This document shows, piece by piece, positions 1-11,217 of a DNA stretch of 64,000 bases. Position 1 is the first letter of the stretch; each line of letters begins with the position of its first letter. The translations under genes were made by a program, and so were the position numbers. The notes beneath the pieces are model-generated. The model was not told where the DNA came from. It searched no databases and saw only the letters and a program-made list of their open reading frames with translations. Source of the stretch: Apteryx mantelli (Eukaryota; Chordata; Aves; Apterygiformes; Apterygidae); contig NC_089978.1 in assembly GCF_036417845.1 (NCBI RefSeq), forward strand, positions 136,084,288-136,148,287. The letters run 5' to 3'.

Positions 1-117
1 TCCAAGTCTCTTTGAATGGCAGCACAGCCCTCTGGCGTATCAGCCACTCCTCCCAGTTTGGTATCGTCAGCAAACTTGCTGAGGGTGCACTCTGTGCCTT
101 CATCCAGGTCATTGATC
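1..117 (-). mobile_element. CR1 LINE fragment (reverse transcriptase region), cut by window edge
   Basis: The reverse complement matches, almost base for base, the part of the CR1 reverse transcriptase frame at about 23045-23165 in this window, around the FADD catalytic motif. Similarity stops near 117, inside the codons for the segment just before that motif. It lies in the intron upstream of exon 18 of locus 1. The element continues off the left edge, so its full length is unknown. Confidence 0.9.
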
Positions 118-312
118 ATTGTTCAATTAAAATTCAGTTCAATTCAATTCAATTAAAAGGAAATGCCAATGCAGAAAAATAATGGAAATTCCTGTCGTAA
201 GAATTCATAGGGCAGTTAGCATACTTAGCACATAGTTTCCAAAGTACTTTATAGATAGGTAAAAATTATCATTATCTTTCTCCAAGTCAACGGTTGCCAC
301 AAGGCAAATGGT

Positions 313-545
313 TATTCAACATGAGGAAAAAGTTCTTCCTCGTGAGAGTTGTGCTGCACTGGAACAGGTTCCCCAAGAGGTTTTGGAATCTCTGTCTATT
401 GCAAGTTTTCAAAACTCAACCAGACAAGACCCTGAGCAACATGATCTGACTTTTGAAGTTAGTCCTGCTTTGAGGTGCTTGGACTAGAGACCTCCAGAGA
501 TTCCTCCCAATCTAAATTTTTCTATGATTTTGTGATTCTATGATT
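313..545 (+). mobile_element. CR1 LINE 3' end fragment
   Basis: This stretch is a diverged copy of the last ~230 bases of CR1, matching about 23760-23985: the codons before the ORF2 stop, the short 3' UTR and the terminal octamer repeat of ATTCTATG/ATTTTGTG type at 523-545. Several frameshifts are visible, so the copy is old. Confidence 0.85.
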
Positions 546-1186
546 TTAGTCCAGCAAAATAAGGAAGTATTATTTTAATGTTATGGCTAGGAAATCTGAG
601 GTATCTCTGTGCTATGTTTGACATCACAAGCAAGTCCATCACAAAACTGGAAAGAGGATCTAGGTCCTCAGTCTCAGCCCTGTATTTTGACCATCTGAAC
701 CAAAGTTGTTTTCCAATGGGCTGTATATTCAGCACTAGTTTTAAGTACTGTACAGGGTAAGAACAACTAAGTTCTTGGGAAGGCTTTTAAATTAGTATAT
801 ACTTTGGTGACAATGCTGGGCCCTGTTGCCCATTTGCAAACAGAAGAGAGCTAGTGGTAGAGGAGAGGTAATGTGCCATCCTAACTGGATGATAAGACCT
901 TCTAATATGAAGAAAAGTGAAATGTCATTTGAAATACCTAATTTTCCCATATTTCCCCAGGGGAAAAGAGACTAAATAAGAAATTGTTTCTTCTCATACC
1001 CTCCATCTGTTAGAATTAGAATTCAAAATTTTAGGGGAAAAAAAAGAAGAAAAAATGTTCAAATGGGATACTTTGTGTTCATTTATGGTGTTGAGCGTGT
1101 CTGATGGCAGTTCAGACCTCATTTCACTGGTCACCGCTAGCCTGACCTCTCTAATATTACACTTTAACCATACACAATCTCCCTAG
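546..1186 (+). other. Intron sequence upstream of exon 18, no gene recognised
   Basis: AT-rich sequence between the CR1 tail and the acceptor of exon 18. The short open frames here on both strands show no family signature. I see nothing else to annotate. Confidence 0.5.
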
Positions 1187-1274
1187 ATGAGGGAAGAATT
1201 ATTAGTGGTGGCCCTGTTAACAGTGTTCGGAAATTCTTCCCTGAGACCTGAATTTGGGATCTGATTCACACTGA
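1187..1274 (+). pseudogene. Locus 1 exon 18 with in-frame stop
   Basis: Acceptor CCCTAG precedes 1187 and donor GTGAGT follows 1274. The frame reads VRKFFPET, then TGA at 1249-1251, then IWDLIHT. The same position in locus 2 is TGG in FPETWIWD, so one G-to-A change explains the stop. The first 45 bases (bait-adjacent) are diverged from locus 2, as expected for the fastest-evolving part of this family. Confidence 0.85.
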
Positions 1275-2053
1275 GTGAGTATTTTCACTTTCACTTCTTC
1301 CTACCTCTCTTGTGAACTTCTGAGTTAACGCATGCTGATGAAATGAAGGTTGTGAAGGAGCTATGGAACATATGGCTGCTTTGTAGATCTGAATCTTCTT
1401 TACCCATCTTGCTTGGTGATAGTTGCACTCCCAGCCTTTTACACAGTGTCAAACCTACTTGAATGGTGAATCTAACCTGCTCTGTGTTCTGCCTCCCAGC
1501 CTCCTGATAAGGAGAAAGAATAAGGTCTAAGGGTATAATAACAGCATCTGGTTAGGAGACAGCAGGAGCAAAACTTTTAATTTTTCATCATATTTTTAAT
1601 TTTCAGCAGCAGAAAATTTAGTTTATTTTGTTTTTCTTTCTGTCATATCATCTGCACAGAAAATATCTCCATCTTAACTATGCATCCATGGGCTGTTCTA
1701 GAATGTTAATCCAAATCTTTTGTTTCTAATCTGTCAGTTAGATTTTTTTAATTTTCTTTTTCTTTTTATCAAACTTTACAATATTATTGTGCATTTCTTT
1801 TAAACAAATGACATCTATTATTTTTCTAAATTAAAAAAGCCCAGTACTTTTCCAAGTGTTTTTTATGCTTAGTTCACTAGCATAAACTCTCATCTTTATT
1901 TCCAGCTTTATAATAGCTTTTTTAAATATGGAGAGGTATCTTGTAGAAACGGGTGTGAAAACAGAAGCACTGACTCAACTAGAGAGCCTATTCTATATTT
2001 GTCTTGAAACTGGTGAAGATCATTTCTCATTCTGCTTTTCTTATTTTCCTCAG

Positions 2054-2282
2054 TTCCAATGGAGAGGCCAATGCCTTTTTCACCATTCCTGACACCATCA
2101 CAGAATGGAAAGCCAGGGCTTTCTGCTTGCAGGATGATGCTGGGTTTGGCATGTCCTCAACTGTTTCGCTGACAGCATTCCAACCATTCTTTGTTGATCT
2201 CACCTTGCCCTACTCTGTAATTCGAGGGGAAAAGTTTAAGTTAATAGCCAATGTCTTCAACTACCTTGACAAATGCATCCAG
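2054..2282 (+). CDS. Locus 1 exon 19 (macroglobulin domain after bait region)
   Basis: The exon is 229 bp, the same length as exon 19 of locus 2, and runs from TTTTCCTCAG to donor GTACAT. It reads [15 protein letters not shown] and later [20 protein letters not shown], conserved A2M-family sequence. It enters in phase 2 (GA|T) and ends in phase 0. Confidence 0.95.
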
Positions 2283-4173
2283 GTACATGAAGTCCCTCTT
2301 TACTTTCTTTATGGTTTGCCCATTTCCCAGAGTTCTTAGCATAGTTCCTGATTCTTGCATAATGCATCAGAAATGCAGAAATGGGTGTTTTATTTATCCT
2401 GTAGCCTGACACATTCCTCTCTCCCCTTCTGTCTCAGGACCTGTCCCTGTGTCATAACATTATGAAATGATCACTGTGGCTGATGATCACTGTGGCTGGT
2501 CCACAGAAGATGAGAGTCTGCTACTATTTCCTAGATAATTCAGTTCTTGCTTGTGCTCCTGAAGGACGGACTTAAGCAGAGGGTACTGGTAACGTGCTGT
2601 GCAAAACAAAATACACACTGATGCAGTACATAGCAGTAAATCATACTTGACTGCTGACATGAGCACAGATACCCTGGAATTGCTTGCGTCAAAAACAGCC
2701 ACTGACAGTGGGCACTGGGCAGAAAATAGACAGGTTTGCCACTTCCTCAGAAAAATGACCTATCCTTCTTTTCTGATACCATCCCACAGAATCAGATGAC
2801 AAATAGCTTCTCCAGTGAGAAACAGTCTCCTTTGGTCCTGCAGCAACTTTAGGGGCAGTCTACCTCTTTGTATTCTTTCTCTTTCTGGGCTGTTAGCCCC
2901 CACAGACTTGGTAAGCTTGTCTTTTTGTCACCCTGATATATCCCTTCCTTTTCTACCTTTGTCACTCCCAGTCTTCAATGAAACATCAATAATCCACAGG
3001 CAGGCATTACTGAGCAGCTCCAATAATTGGTCCTCAAATTTACCATTGGACCTCTGCTAAATTTCCTTTATATGCACTGAAGGGGAAGTGAACTGGTGTT
3101 TTACTCTTCCGATTTTTGCCAGTCTATCTCCTGTCTGTTTTAGGAAGGACTGTTCAGCTTGTCTCATTATATATGAAATACTGGCAGGATTTCTTGTGAC
3201 TATGATCTTTCTGTTCATGATGCCTACTGTTGTTCATATGTGGAACTTGCCACTCCTCCGCAGAGGAGTGGCATTCTGATCACCAGCTTCTAGACTTTGA
3301 CAGTTTTACACCTAACCAACCATATTCAGTAATAATAAAAATCACTAATAATTTTGGGCTGGATTCTCAATGGTCTAACATGTCATTGCTTCTCCCTGAT
3401 TTTACAGCTATGTTAATTTACACTGCCTGCAAGTCAACATTGTCTTTTAAAAAAGCACTTACAATGGTTTGCATGTGTACGTCCCCCAAAGTCAAAGTAA
3501 AAAAAAATAAATCACTTTTAATTTGCAAAGATTCTTCTCAAAATGAGTCAAAGATGGGCCTTTTCTTTATAAAGTTGTTTCTAAAACCCCAAAGGAAGTA
3601 TATTAGTATGACTGATTTCTTCCAAACTCATTGATAAAGAAACAAAGTTATACTAAGATGAAAATTGATATGCAAAAGAATAGTGCTGCAAGGCTGAAAA
3701 AAAGCAAGCTGCTATCTCTCCTTAATAAATTTTATGATATTACATTTTGTTCCAATTAAAAAATTCCGTTAGATTTCCAGCATGCAGTGATTGCAGGGGT
3801 GAAGTGAGCAGTGCCTGCCAAGCTGCTCCTGTTGATACCCTCTGAATTGTCTCTCAATTAATAATTATGTATGCAGAAAAGGGGCAGCAGAGCTGTGAGT
3901 ATTTCAATACTGCCCTAGGCCAGAAAGAATTGGGCACAGGGCTGAGAAGAGGTGGAAACTGGTAATGAGTACTGTCAGTTGTTTGGGCAGGATCCTGATT
4001 CCATTCCTTGTACCAGGGCTCCAGGCAATCACTCCTTGCTGCTAATGTACAGATCTGGAGCCTTAATGAAATTGGATCCTCTTGAGCTGCCTTGGGAGGG
4101 AATATATTTCTCAGCAGTTCATCAGCCTAGAAAGAGGTGCTAAAAAACAGGGGTAACTCTAGACATTGAAGAT
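2283..4173 (+). other. Intron interval where exon 20 should lie; exon not found
   Basis: In locus 2 a 124-bp exon with the GCVCAK cysteine motif (60854-60977) lies between exons 19 and 21. I searched this interval by eye in the + frames and found no matching block with acceptor and donor. Short open frames at 2599-2799, 2815-3060 and 3230-3634 have no family signature. A strongly decayed remnant cannot be excluded. Confidence 0.5.
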
Positions 4174-4175
4174 AA

Positions 4176-4334
4176 ATTTCCTTTCTTGGGCAGAGGGAGT
4201 GGGGCAAGGGGATTCCAGGTGAGGTGAAGTTCACAATTACTGCTGAGGTCAGACGGAAAATGAATTTCCTTTCTTGAGCTGGGTGGTGGGTTTCCAGGTG
4301 AGGTGAAGTTTGCAATTACTGCTGTGGCCAAACT
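4176..4334 (+). repeat. 79-bp tandem duplication spanning an intron-exon border
   Basis: Two copies, about 4176-4254 and 4255-4334, share TTTCCTTTCTTG, then TTCCAGGTGAGGTGAAGTT and AATTACTGCTG. Each copy contains an acceptor CAG (ending 4218 and 4297) and the first codons of exon 21. Using the first acceptor runs into a TGA in the second copy's intron part, so only the second gives an open exon. Confidence 0.8.
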
Positions 4335-4419
4335 GAATGCCAGAGCTGCTGGAAACAGCGCATTCCCAGAAGAGGAAACAATTCACAGTGACACCCTGAT
4401 TAAAACCCTACTAGTTGAG
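4298..4419 (+). CDS. Locus 1 exon 21
   Basis: The exon runs from acceptor TTTCCAG to donor GTATGG, 122 bp, entering in phase 1 and ending in phase 0. It reads GEVKFAITAVAKLNA and ends TLIKTLLVE, matching locus 2's GDVLFSITAETK and MLLVE. An extra acceptor copy lies 79 bases upstream. Confidence 0.92.
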
Positions 4420-5094
4420 GTATGGTAGAAAATCTGTATGTACTTTCTGCTTTCAGGAAACTGCAATTTCTATAGCTGTGGGTTAGATGCAGTTAGCTGT
4501 TGTGAGGAGGCAAGATTGATGACACTCGTGGAGTTACGTACGATTGGCTTTTTCACATGTAACTCAGAGTGAAATTTACAGTAGTCAGTGGCATCTACAA
4601 TCTTCTTGTCCTTATGTCCTTCCTGGGACCAAGAGCATCCATTCCTTACCTATATGCGCCTTTAACCTGTGACTCTAGTAATATTTTGGAGGGGGGGGGA
4701 ATATGAAGAGGAAGGGTGGATGTGAAAAAGGAGTAAGATTTATCTTGAGCATAATAAAGCAGAAGCTACAGAAGATTAGTTGGATAGAGACACCCCTCCC
4801 CCCCCCCAGCTTTTTTCCCTGCAGTCCCTCTTGGAGACTGGAACTAACAATATAGTCCATTTTATAACTGCTTTCTAAGAAGGAAGGTGCTCTGGACAGG
4901 CTGTTATGTAAGAAAGAGAGAAGCCACGTATCAAGAGATACTCCACTGAAAATAGGGCAGAACTGTATATAAGGGATGCACTGTCTAGATGGCCACATAT
5001 ATGTAGTGTTTTACACTGTTAAATTGTTCCTGGTTTCATGGTGATGTTCTACACCTTTCTTCCTCTCCCGGACCACTTCCCTGCAATCAAACAG

Positions 5095-5146
5095 CCTGAG
5101 GGTATAAAAAAAGAATTGACTTGGAGCTCCCTCATCTGTACAAAAG
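5095..5146 (+). CDS. Locus 1 exon 22 (52 bp)
   Basis: A short exon PEGIKKELTWSSLICTK between AAACAG and donor GTAAGG. Length and sequence match exon 22 of locus 2 (PEGIRREETQKSLICTK). Confidence 0.95.
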
Positions 5147-5441
5147 GTAAGGCAAGCTCATTCACTCATTCCAGTGAGTGAGTCAAACTACTTCACTATG
5201 TCTTGTAGGTTTTGTCCTACAAAACCAGAGACCCTTTCTGGGGAGGAAGGATGATCTCAGGGTTAAGGTACTGGACTACAGTTCAGGATTTTCAGAGATA
5301 ACTTTGACTCATTGGGCAGGTCTCTGCAGTTTCCTCACCCAGACTGCAGATTGTAGCAGTCACTGTAATAAGACTTGCAAACTGCACATTTCTGAGAAAA
5401 AGATGTTTTTAATCATTTTTATTGTTACATTTTATCATCAG

Positions 5442-5525
5442 GTAAAACAGTTTCTGAACCAGTGACTCTCAAGCTGCCAGCAAATGTGGTGCAGGGATCA
5501 GCCAGAGCTTATTCTTCAGTCATCG
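5442..5525 (+). CDS. Locus 1 exon 23 (84 bp)
   Basis: The exon reads TVSEPVTLKLPANVVQGSAR and ends SSVIG, between TCATCAG and GTAAGT. The length equals exon 23 of locus 2. Phases are 1 to 1, joining the thioester exon in frame. Confidence 0.95.
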
Positions 5526-6518
5526 GTAAGTTTAGTACTTAGACTGAAAATGAAATGAAATGATTTTTCCTTTGTGCTGCACCCAGTACCATCATGCAAA
5601 AATGTGCAAAACTAATGCAAAGCTGAGGAGATACTTCATCCTGTTGTTATAGAAAATATTTCCTACTTTGTAAACAGCAAAGAAAGGCAAGAGTTGCTCA
5701 ATAGTCTGCCATATTACATCAAAACATGACAGAACAATGTAGTCAAAATGTTTCAATTTACATCACATTTCAGTTTATACTGCATTACCATATACTGTTC
5801 AGTATATTAAAACAGTTAATTCAGCTGAAAATAAGATAAAGCAGACTTTGAAAAAATATATATTTCTTGGAAACAAAACTTTCGAATTTTACTGACTGCA
5901 AAATTTCAAGTTTATGCTTTTGCTTAATGAAAAACATTTGTAAACTTTTAAGTTCCTATAGAATAAGACTTTTAGGTTCCAATCAGCTCTACTAATCTTA
6001 AAGTCATTATTAAGACTGGAAGTTTTCTTCAGTGCAAAGCTTATGAGGTTCTGAACGCAAATTAAAAAAAAAAAAAAAAAGTTTTGTGTGCCTGGGTCTG
6101 TGTGAAGTGTGGTGACATCATGAAATGCAGCCTCTGTAGCCTATCAGCAACATGTTCCCAAACCCTGTTCTCACATGTACACACTAAATGTGATGCATGC
6201 TGAAAAGCCAGGGAATGTCCCTTTTAAGGGTTAATAGCTATTTCTGAGAACCCATTCCTGTTGATATTCATGTTCCATTCCTTTTCATATTCTCAGATTT
6301 TGTCATGTAGCTACTATTTCCAAATCAAAATGGGGTGTTTTCAGCATTGCTTCTTGGCTGTGACTTTGCATACTATGCTGTGATTTCTCTATCAGTCATT
6401 GCCCATGAGTTCATAGTCTAATAATTTAAAACAATGTATAATGCCATGTATTAAAAGACGTTTTTGAACTGCACTCCTTGTACAGGGTACATAACACCTT
6501 ATATCTTTCATTCTCCAG

Positions 6519-6695
6519 GGGACATTTTGGGCACAGCCTTGAGGAACATGGAGAATCTGCTCCATATGCCTTATGGCTGTGGAGAACAGAACATGGCCTT
6601 GTTCACACCCAACATCTATGCCCTGGATTATCTGAATAAAACCAGGCAGCTGACTGAAGAGATTAGAGCCAAGGGTACTGGATATTTGTCCAGAG
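6519..6695 (+). CDS. Locus 1 exon 24, thioester motif GCGEQ
   Basis: The 177-bp exon reads [15 protein letters not shown], then [16 protein letters not shown] and ALDYLNKT. The thioester cysteine codon is TGT 6578-6580 and the glutamine is CAG 6587-6589. In active family members these residues form the internal thioester that links covalently to the trapped protease. The motif is intact. Borders are CTCCAG and GTGAGA. Confidence 0.97.
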
Positions 6696-6999
6696 GTGAG
6701 AGCCTTTCAGATTCTCCCATCTAATTTTGTGATTGTGCATGATGAACTCTAGATTGTGAATACTGATCTCCGAAATCTAGCACCACATTTACTGCATCAG
6801 AGCTGAGAATAACAGCTCCCCAAAGAAGCATTTGGTACTTCCAAGAGCAAAAGCAGCTAGAATTCATAATAGCTAATATCATTTACAAGACTTCCATTAA
6901 CTTAATCTGGAGACCCACAGTCTTACTGCTTCAGCTGAACAAACAACAGAACTAGGCATTTACTGTGATTAGAAAATATCTTCTTTCTTGTGTTTTCAG

Positions 7000-7081
7000 G
7001 GTACCAAAAACAGCTATCATACAAACACCGAGATGGATCCTACAGCTCATTTGGGACAAGAGATAGGGAAGGGAGCATATG
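7000..7081 (+). CDS. Locus 1 exon 25, last exon before the inversion
   Basis: The exon reads [19 protein letters not shown] and ends EGSIW, with the W codon split (phase 2) as in the family. Borders are TTTTCAG and GTGAGT. The partner that would complete TGG is exon 26, which lies 4.7 kb downstream on the minus strand. Confidence 0.93.
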
Positions 7082-7199
7082 GTGAGTGGTACTTCCTAAG
7101 GAACCTGAGCTAGGGAAACAGACTTTGAAACATGACCAAAGCATTAAGTATTGCTATTTTTAATAGGCTAAATGGTCACAGCTGAATTAATTTGGATCT

Positions 7200-7685
7200 C
7201 TTAGCACAAGAGATTAACAAACTGGAGAGAGTGCAACAGAAATACAATAAAATGATCAGGGAGCTGGAGCACATACAGTTCAAAGAGAGGCTGAAGAAAC
7301 TGGATTTGTTCAGCCTGTAGAAAAGAAGACTAATAGAGAACCTAGTCGCAGTCTACCACTACCTAGATGGGGGTTGCAGAAAAGGGAGTCAGACTCTTCT
7401 CAGTGGTGCACAGAGAAAGGACAAGAGGCAACACACAGAAGCTGCAATAGGGAAAACTCCAATTGGACAGAAAGGAAAAAAAAAAAAAATCTTCCCCAGG
7501 AGAGTGGTGGAGCACTGGAACAGGTGCCCATTGAGGGTGTGGAATCTCCATCCCTGGAGATTTTCAAAACCTCACTGGACAAGGCCCAGGGCAAGCTGAT
7601 TGAGCATTGAACTTGGCCCTAATTTGAGCAGGTGGCTGGACTGGAGACCTCCGGAAGTCCTTCCTGCCTTTCATGACTCTAAGAA
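7200..7685 (+). mobile_element. CR1 3' fragment, left arm of inverted repeat
   Basis: A truncated CR1 copy (end of ORF2 and 3' UTR) with KLERVQQKYNKMI-like codons at its start and a degenerate octamer tail near 7680. Bases 7248-7647 are the reverse complement of 12229-12628. The arms are equal in length and include the same A tract before TCTTCC. Outside those 400 bases the two copies diverge at once. Confidence 0.9.
7248..7647 (+). repeat. Inverted repeat arm L (400 bp)
   Basis: By direct reading this arm pairs with 12229-12628 without visible indels; the 78-codon open frames inside both arms are identical. The spacer is 4.58 kb and carries exons 26-28 in reverse. Confidence 0.9.
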
Positions 7686-7901
7686 CATCAGACCACAGTT
7701 CAATGTTTGGTGAGGCCAAAAGATACAGTCAGAGAAGTTCATAGAGATCAAATCAGTTTAGGGAGAAATCCTGTAGCATAGCAGACAGGGAATGGGAAGA
7801 GAGCATCATGAATGAGAATACTGACCATCAGAATAACTTATGCCATACAACAAGCCATTCCACCAGTTGTATTGCCTGTATCATGGCCATACATCACTTA
7901 C

Positions 7902-8067
7902 CAACTCTGGTAGCTGTTTTGTCGAGCTTCTCAAGAAAGAATTGCTGTCTTTTCTCTTTGTCAGCTAAGCCATAAGCATAGGCAAGAAGGGCCTGGGTAT
8001 AAGTGTTGTGGACCCCTTTGTTAAATGCAGTCTCCAAACAGTTCATGCCATTCTGAACCACAGAATG
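7902..8067 (-). CDS. Locus 1 exon 28 (inverted)
   Basis: On the minus strand the exon reads HSVVQNGMNCLETAFN and YTQALLAYAYGLADKEKRQQ, typical of the thioester-domain helical barrel. It starts after TTACTAG and ends before donor GTAAGT. It follows exon 27 in phase 0 and leaves in phase 1, which fits exon 29 at 12876 on the + strand. Confidence 0.93.
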
Positions 8068-8269
8068 CTAGTAACGCAAAACATAGGGTTGTCAGGTTTG
8101 TGTCTCAGCTTCTCCTTAAAAACTTCCATCACTGCTTAATCTGACATCACTGACACTTCATGCTAAAAATATACATGATACATGGCATGTTTAAGGGCCT
8201 GCACTTTATGTCTCCTGTAAAAAATGACCATGCAGCAATGCTGGCTTCTTTATGTATTTATTTAGAGGC

Positions 8270-8405
8270 AGCACGGCCAGACTAACAGAGTACTGGTTCT
8301 TTTCCTGACTTGTGGGATAACCTTATGCAGGTCAATCCTCTGCTGTAAAATGGGGATCATTTTTACAGAGTTATGTAAAGTGTATTGAGACCTCATGTTG
8401 AAATG
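8270..8405 (+). repeat. Old MIR/SINE-like remnant
   Basis: The stretch contains CTGTAAAATGGGGATCAT followed by a GTAAAGTGTATTGAGA-like tail. This resembles the tail of ancient amniote MIR-type SINEs. It is assigned by eye only. Confidence 0.4.
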
Positions 8406-8689
8406 GGCCTTCTCAGATGGATATTACCCATTTGCTCACTGTAGCTATCAAGATAGCTCTTCAGCCCTTTTAGCTATATAGACTACTTGTAAACTCCAGT
8501 TCAGCTCAGACATCACTAGCAGACTACTAACCACAGTCTCTCTATGTAAACTCACTTACAGATGTGCCCCCAGGTTTTGGAGCTTCATATGAAGATAATG
8601 GGAACTAAACCCATGCTGTCGAAGCAATATTTGATCCTGCCCAATGTTTTTATCTTGCCTACTTACTTCTTACATCTTGTACTTACAAT

Positions 8690-8890
8690 ATTCCCCATGC
8701 TGCAGTATCTGAGGGTCTTGCAAAACTGTGTGTGCTTAGAACGCACTTGTCAGGTTGGGAACAATTTGTACCTCCTCCATTTTACAGAGAAACAAAGAAT
8801 CAAGTCATGGTCTCAAGGATATACAGAAAGTATATTGCAGGGAACAGAACTCAGCTCTAATTCCCCAACTCCTAGCAAGTATTCCAAGCA
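8690..8890 (+). repeat. Old L2/MIR-like remnant
   Basis: CATTTTACAGAGAAAC, an AAGTCATGGTCTCAAGGATA-like block and CAGAACTCAGCTCTAATTCC resemble the degenerate consensus of old amniote LINE/SINE tails. The open frame over this region (8562-8990) has no protein signature and is not called as a gene. Confidence 0.35.
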
Positions 8891-9375
8891 GCAGCTCATC
8901 ATTCTCTTCCATTATTATGAATGGCATAGGGAAATGGATACACAACTTGGATCTATATGCATAGAGAAAGTTTGTAGGTCTGGAGATTAGGAAAGCTTGG
9001 ACTTTGGCCTGGACAAATTCAGAAAGAATTACAGACTGGACTCTAGATGGAGTGGGCAAAGTCAATCTAGATTTTACACCAACATAAAATACTGTTGTTT
9101 AACAAAACTGGATTCCTCAGGGGACCTAAGATTTTTCACTTTCATATGAATTCATAGGAACTGGATATATAACTAATCTGTAACACATATCAAATGCTCA
9201 TGTCAGCTGCAGGGTTCTGGAAACAGATTTCTTCAGCTGACCATACAAAGGCTTGGTATCCTAGAATCAGTATTTATGCCACTGTTAAAGAATATAGATG
9301 TGATGACTATCACCTGTGCACTGTTTGACATGTGCCTGACCAGACTAACAAAGCGGAACAGAATCAAATACTTAC

Positions 9376-9450
9376 CGCAAGAGGGTGTCCAGCCTCCAGC
9401 AAGGATGCCACAACACAGGCTGTGAGTGAGTATTCACCTTCTTTTCCACC
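9376..9450 (-). CDS. Locus 1 exon 27 (inverted, 75 bp)
   Basis: On the minus strand the exon reads GGKEGEYSLTACVVASLLEA and ends GHPLA, between acceptor CTTTAG and donor GTAAGT. Length and phase (0 to 0) are those of the family exon. Confidence 0.93.
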
Positions 9451-10446
9451 CTAAAGAAAATACAAGCGAAAAATAAGTTAGTACAGCTGTCCTAGAATGA
9501 AACAAAATATGAATGCATTCATTTCATAATCAGATCCAGCCAGACTAGGGATCAGAGGCAGTCTCTGTCTCTTGTGCACAAAAACAAGAAAGATCAAGCC
9601 AAAATTATTTCATGCATTTACATGTGTGCGATAGAGCACATTATAGCCTGTGGCTGAACATGCAGATGCACTGACGGAAAATGAAACCTGAGACTTCTGA
9701 CTCAGGAAGTCCTACATGTTTCTATGTCATCATCAGTAGGAGACATAAGAATCATGCCATGCTTGTATGGGAGAGACACAAGAAAACAGTGTTAGGTTAT
9801 ACGATAAAAAGTTCATCTGTTCACACACAAAGGAGCACAGAAGAACAATAGCGGGTGGAGGAACTTGAATAATCCCTGACCAGCTACTCGCAAGCCCACC
9901 ACAGGAGAGCAATCAACCCATAAAAGGCTCATCTCTACAAACCCAAAGGAGCTTAGAGGCACAATGGTAGACAGGGGAATCCCAAATAACCCAGTCAGAG
10001 AAACTGACGCCTGCCCCAGTTCCTTCCTGGGCTGTCCAGGAGAACCACTGGCCCCATGGTCCAGGTATGAAATGAAATGGATCACTCAATGGCAATGGCT
10101 TTCTGGGTCACCTCACAGACTGAGAGGGGTTACTGCCTAGTGGGTATGGGGTCCGTTATGGGATTCAGGGAAAGAGCATTTTGGAATCATGCAAGACATT
10201 ATGGGATGTTTGAAGGAAGAACCAAAGGCAAGGAAAGGGAGGGATCAAAGTGGTTTGGGGAGGAACAAACATGGGAAAGTAGAAGAATAAGCAGATAAAA
10301 AGGACTGGTAATGTGTAAATAGGGCTGATCAGTATGCTTGTCTCCCCGATCAATACAATCTGTCTTATCTTCTTATTAAATTCCTTTTCTAACTGTTTTT
10401 TGGGGGTGAAGGGCTCTCTATTCTGTGTGAATGTGTGTATATGGAG

Positions 10447-11180
10447 ATCTAAGTGCCAGCAACTGGAGGCATACCATGGGTCATAGGGGCTCATGCGTCT
10501 GTGTTGCCACAACTGGAGAGACCAGAGTGAGTGAAATTAAGTACCAGCAACTGGATTTGGACCGTGGGTCACAGAGACCTGTGTCTATGGTGCCAGCAAC
10601 TGGAGCAAGTGAAGGTCTGAGTTCCAGCAACTTCCATGGGGTCATGGGTCATAAGACCCATGTGTCTGTGATACCAGCAACTAGAGCAAGTGAGGATCTG
10701 CATCTCAGCCTGTGATTGCTAGCAAATATCAAACCAGACTAGCTGGAGAGTAAGTTAAATAGCTTGGGAGGCAGGTATGTGTGTGTGTCTCTAGAGGTGA
10801 GACCAGTAGGACCAGGGGGTTCTTGCCAGTTGTTAGAGAGACCGTGGGGTCTGGGGGTCAACTGAAATACCCATTTGTGTGCATGTATATGCATGTTTGT
10901 GTGTCTCTGGGAATGAAGCATCTGGGGATAGCTCAGATACAGGTCCAGCTACTAAATGTACCTATGTATCTAATCCAAGTTACTGGAGGCGTCCACAGTG
11001 AGAGAGTGTGTTAGTGGGTGTGTGTGTTGGTGGGTGTGCAAGGGGGTCCATACCAGCACCTCAAGTGCAGCTGTGGGCCTTGGGGACTCACATGCCCAGG
11101 TGACAGTAACTGGGGAGACTGGGGAACCACAGATCAGCTACTAGATAGACCACATGTCCAAAGCCAACTACTGGGGAATC

Positions 11181-11217
<37 letters not shown>

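Noticed and set aside
3230..3634. 134-codon open frame with VCMCTSPK, considered as a remnant of exon 20
   Set aside because: Only the spaced cysteines resemble the exon; no acceptor, donor or flanking residues match.
7374..7610. 78-codon open frame, repeated identically at 12266-12502 on the other strand
   Set aside because: It reads through CR1 3' sequence in a frame that does not encode a CR1 protein. The identity simply reflects the inverted repeat arms.
8562..8990. 142-codon open frame on the + strand
   Set aside because: It lies in an intron of the inverted segment, overlaps old LINE/SINE-like sequence, and shows no protein signature.
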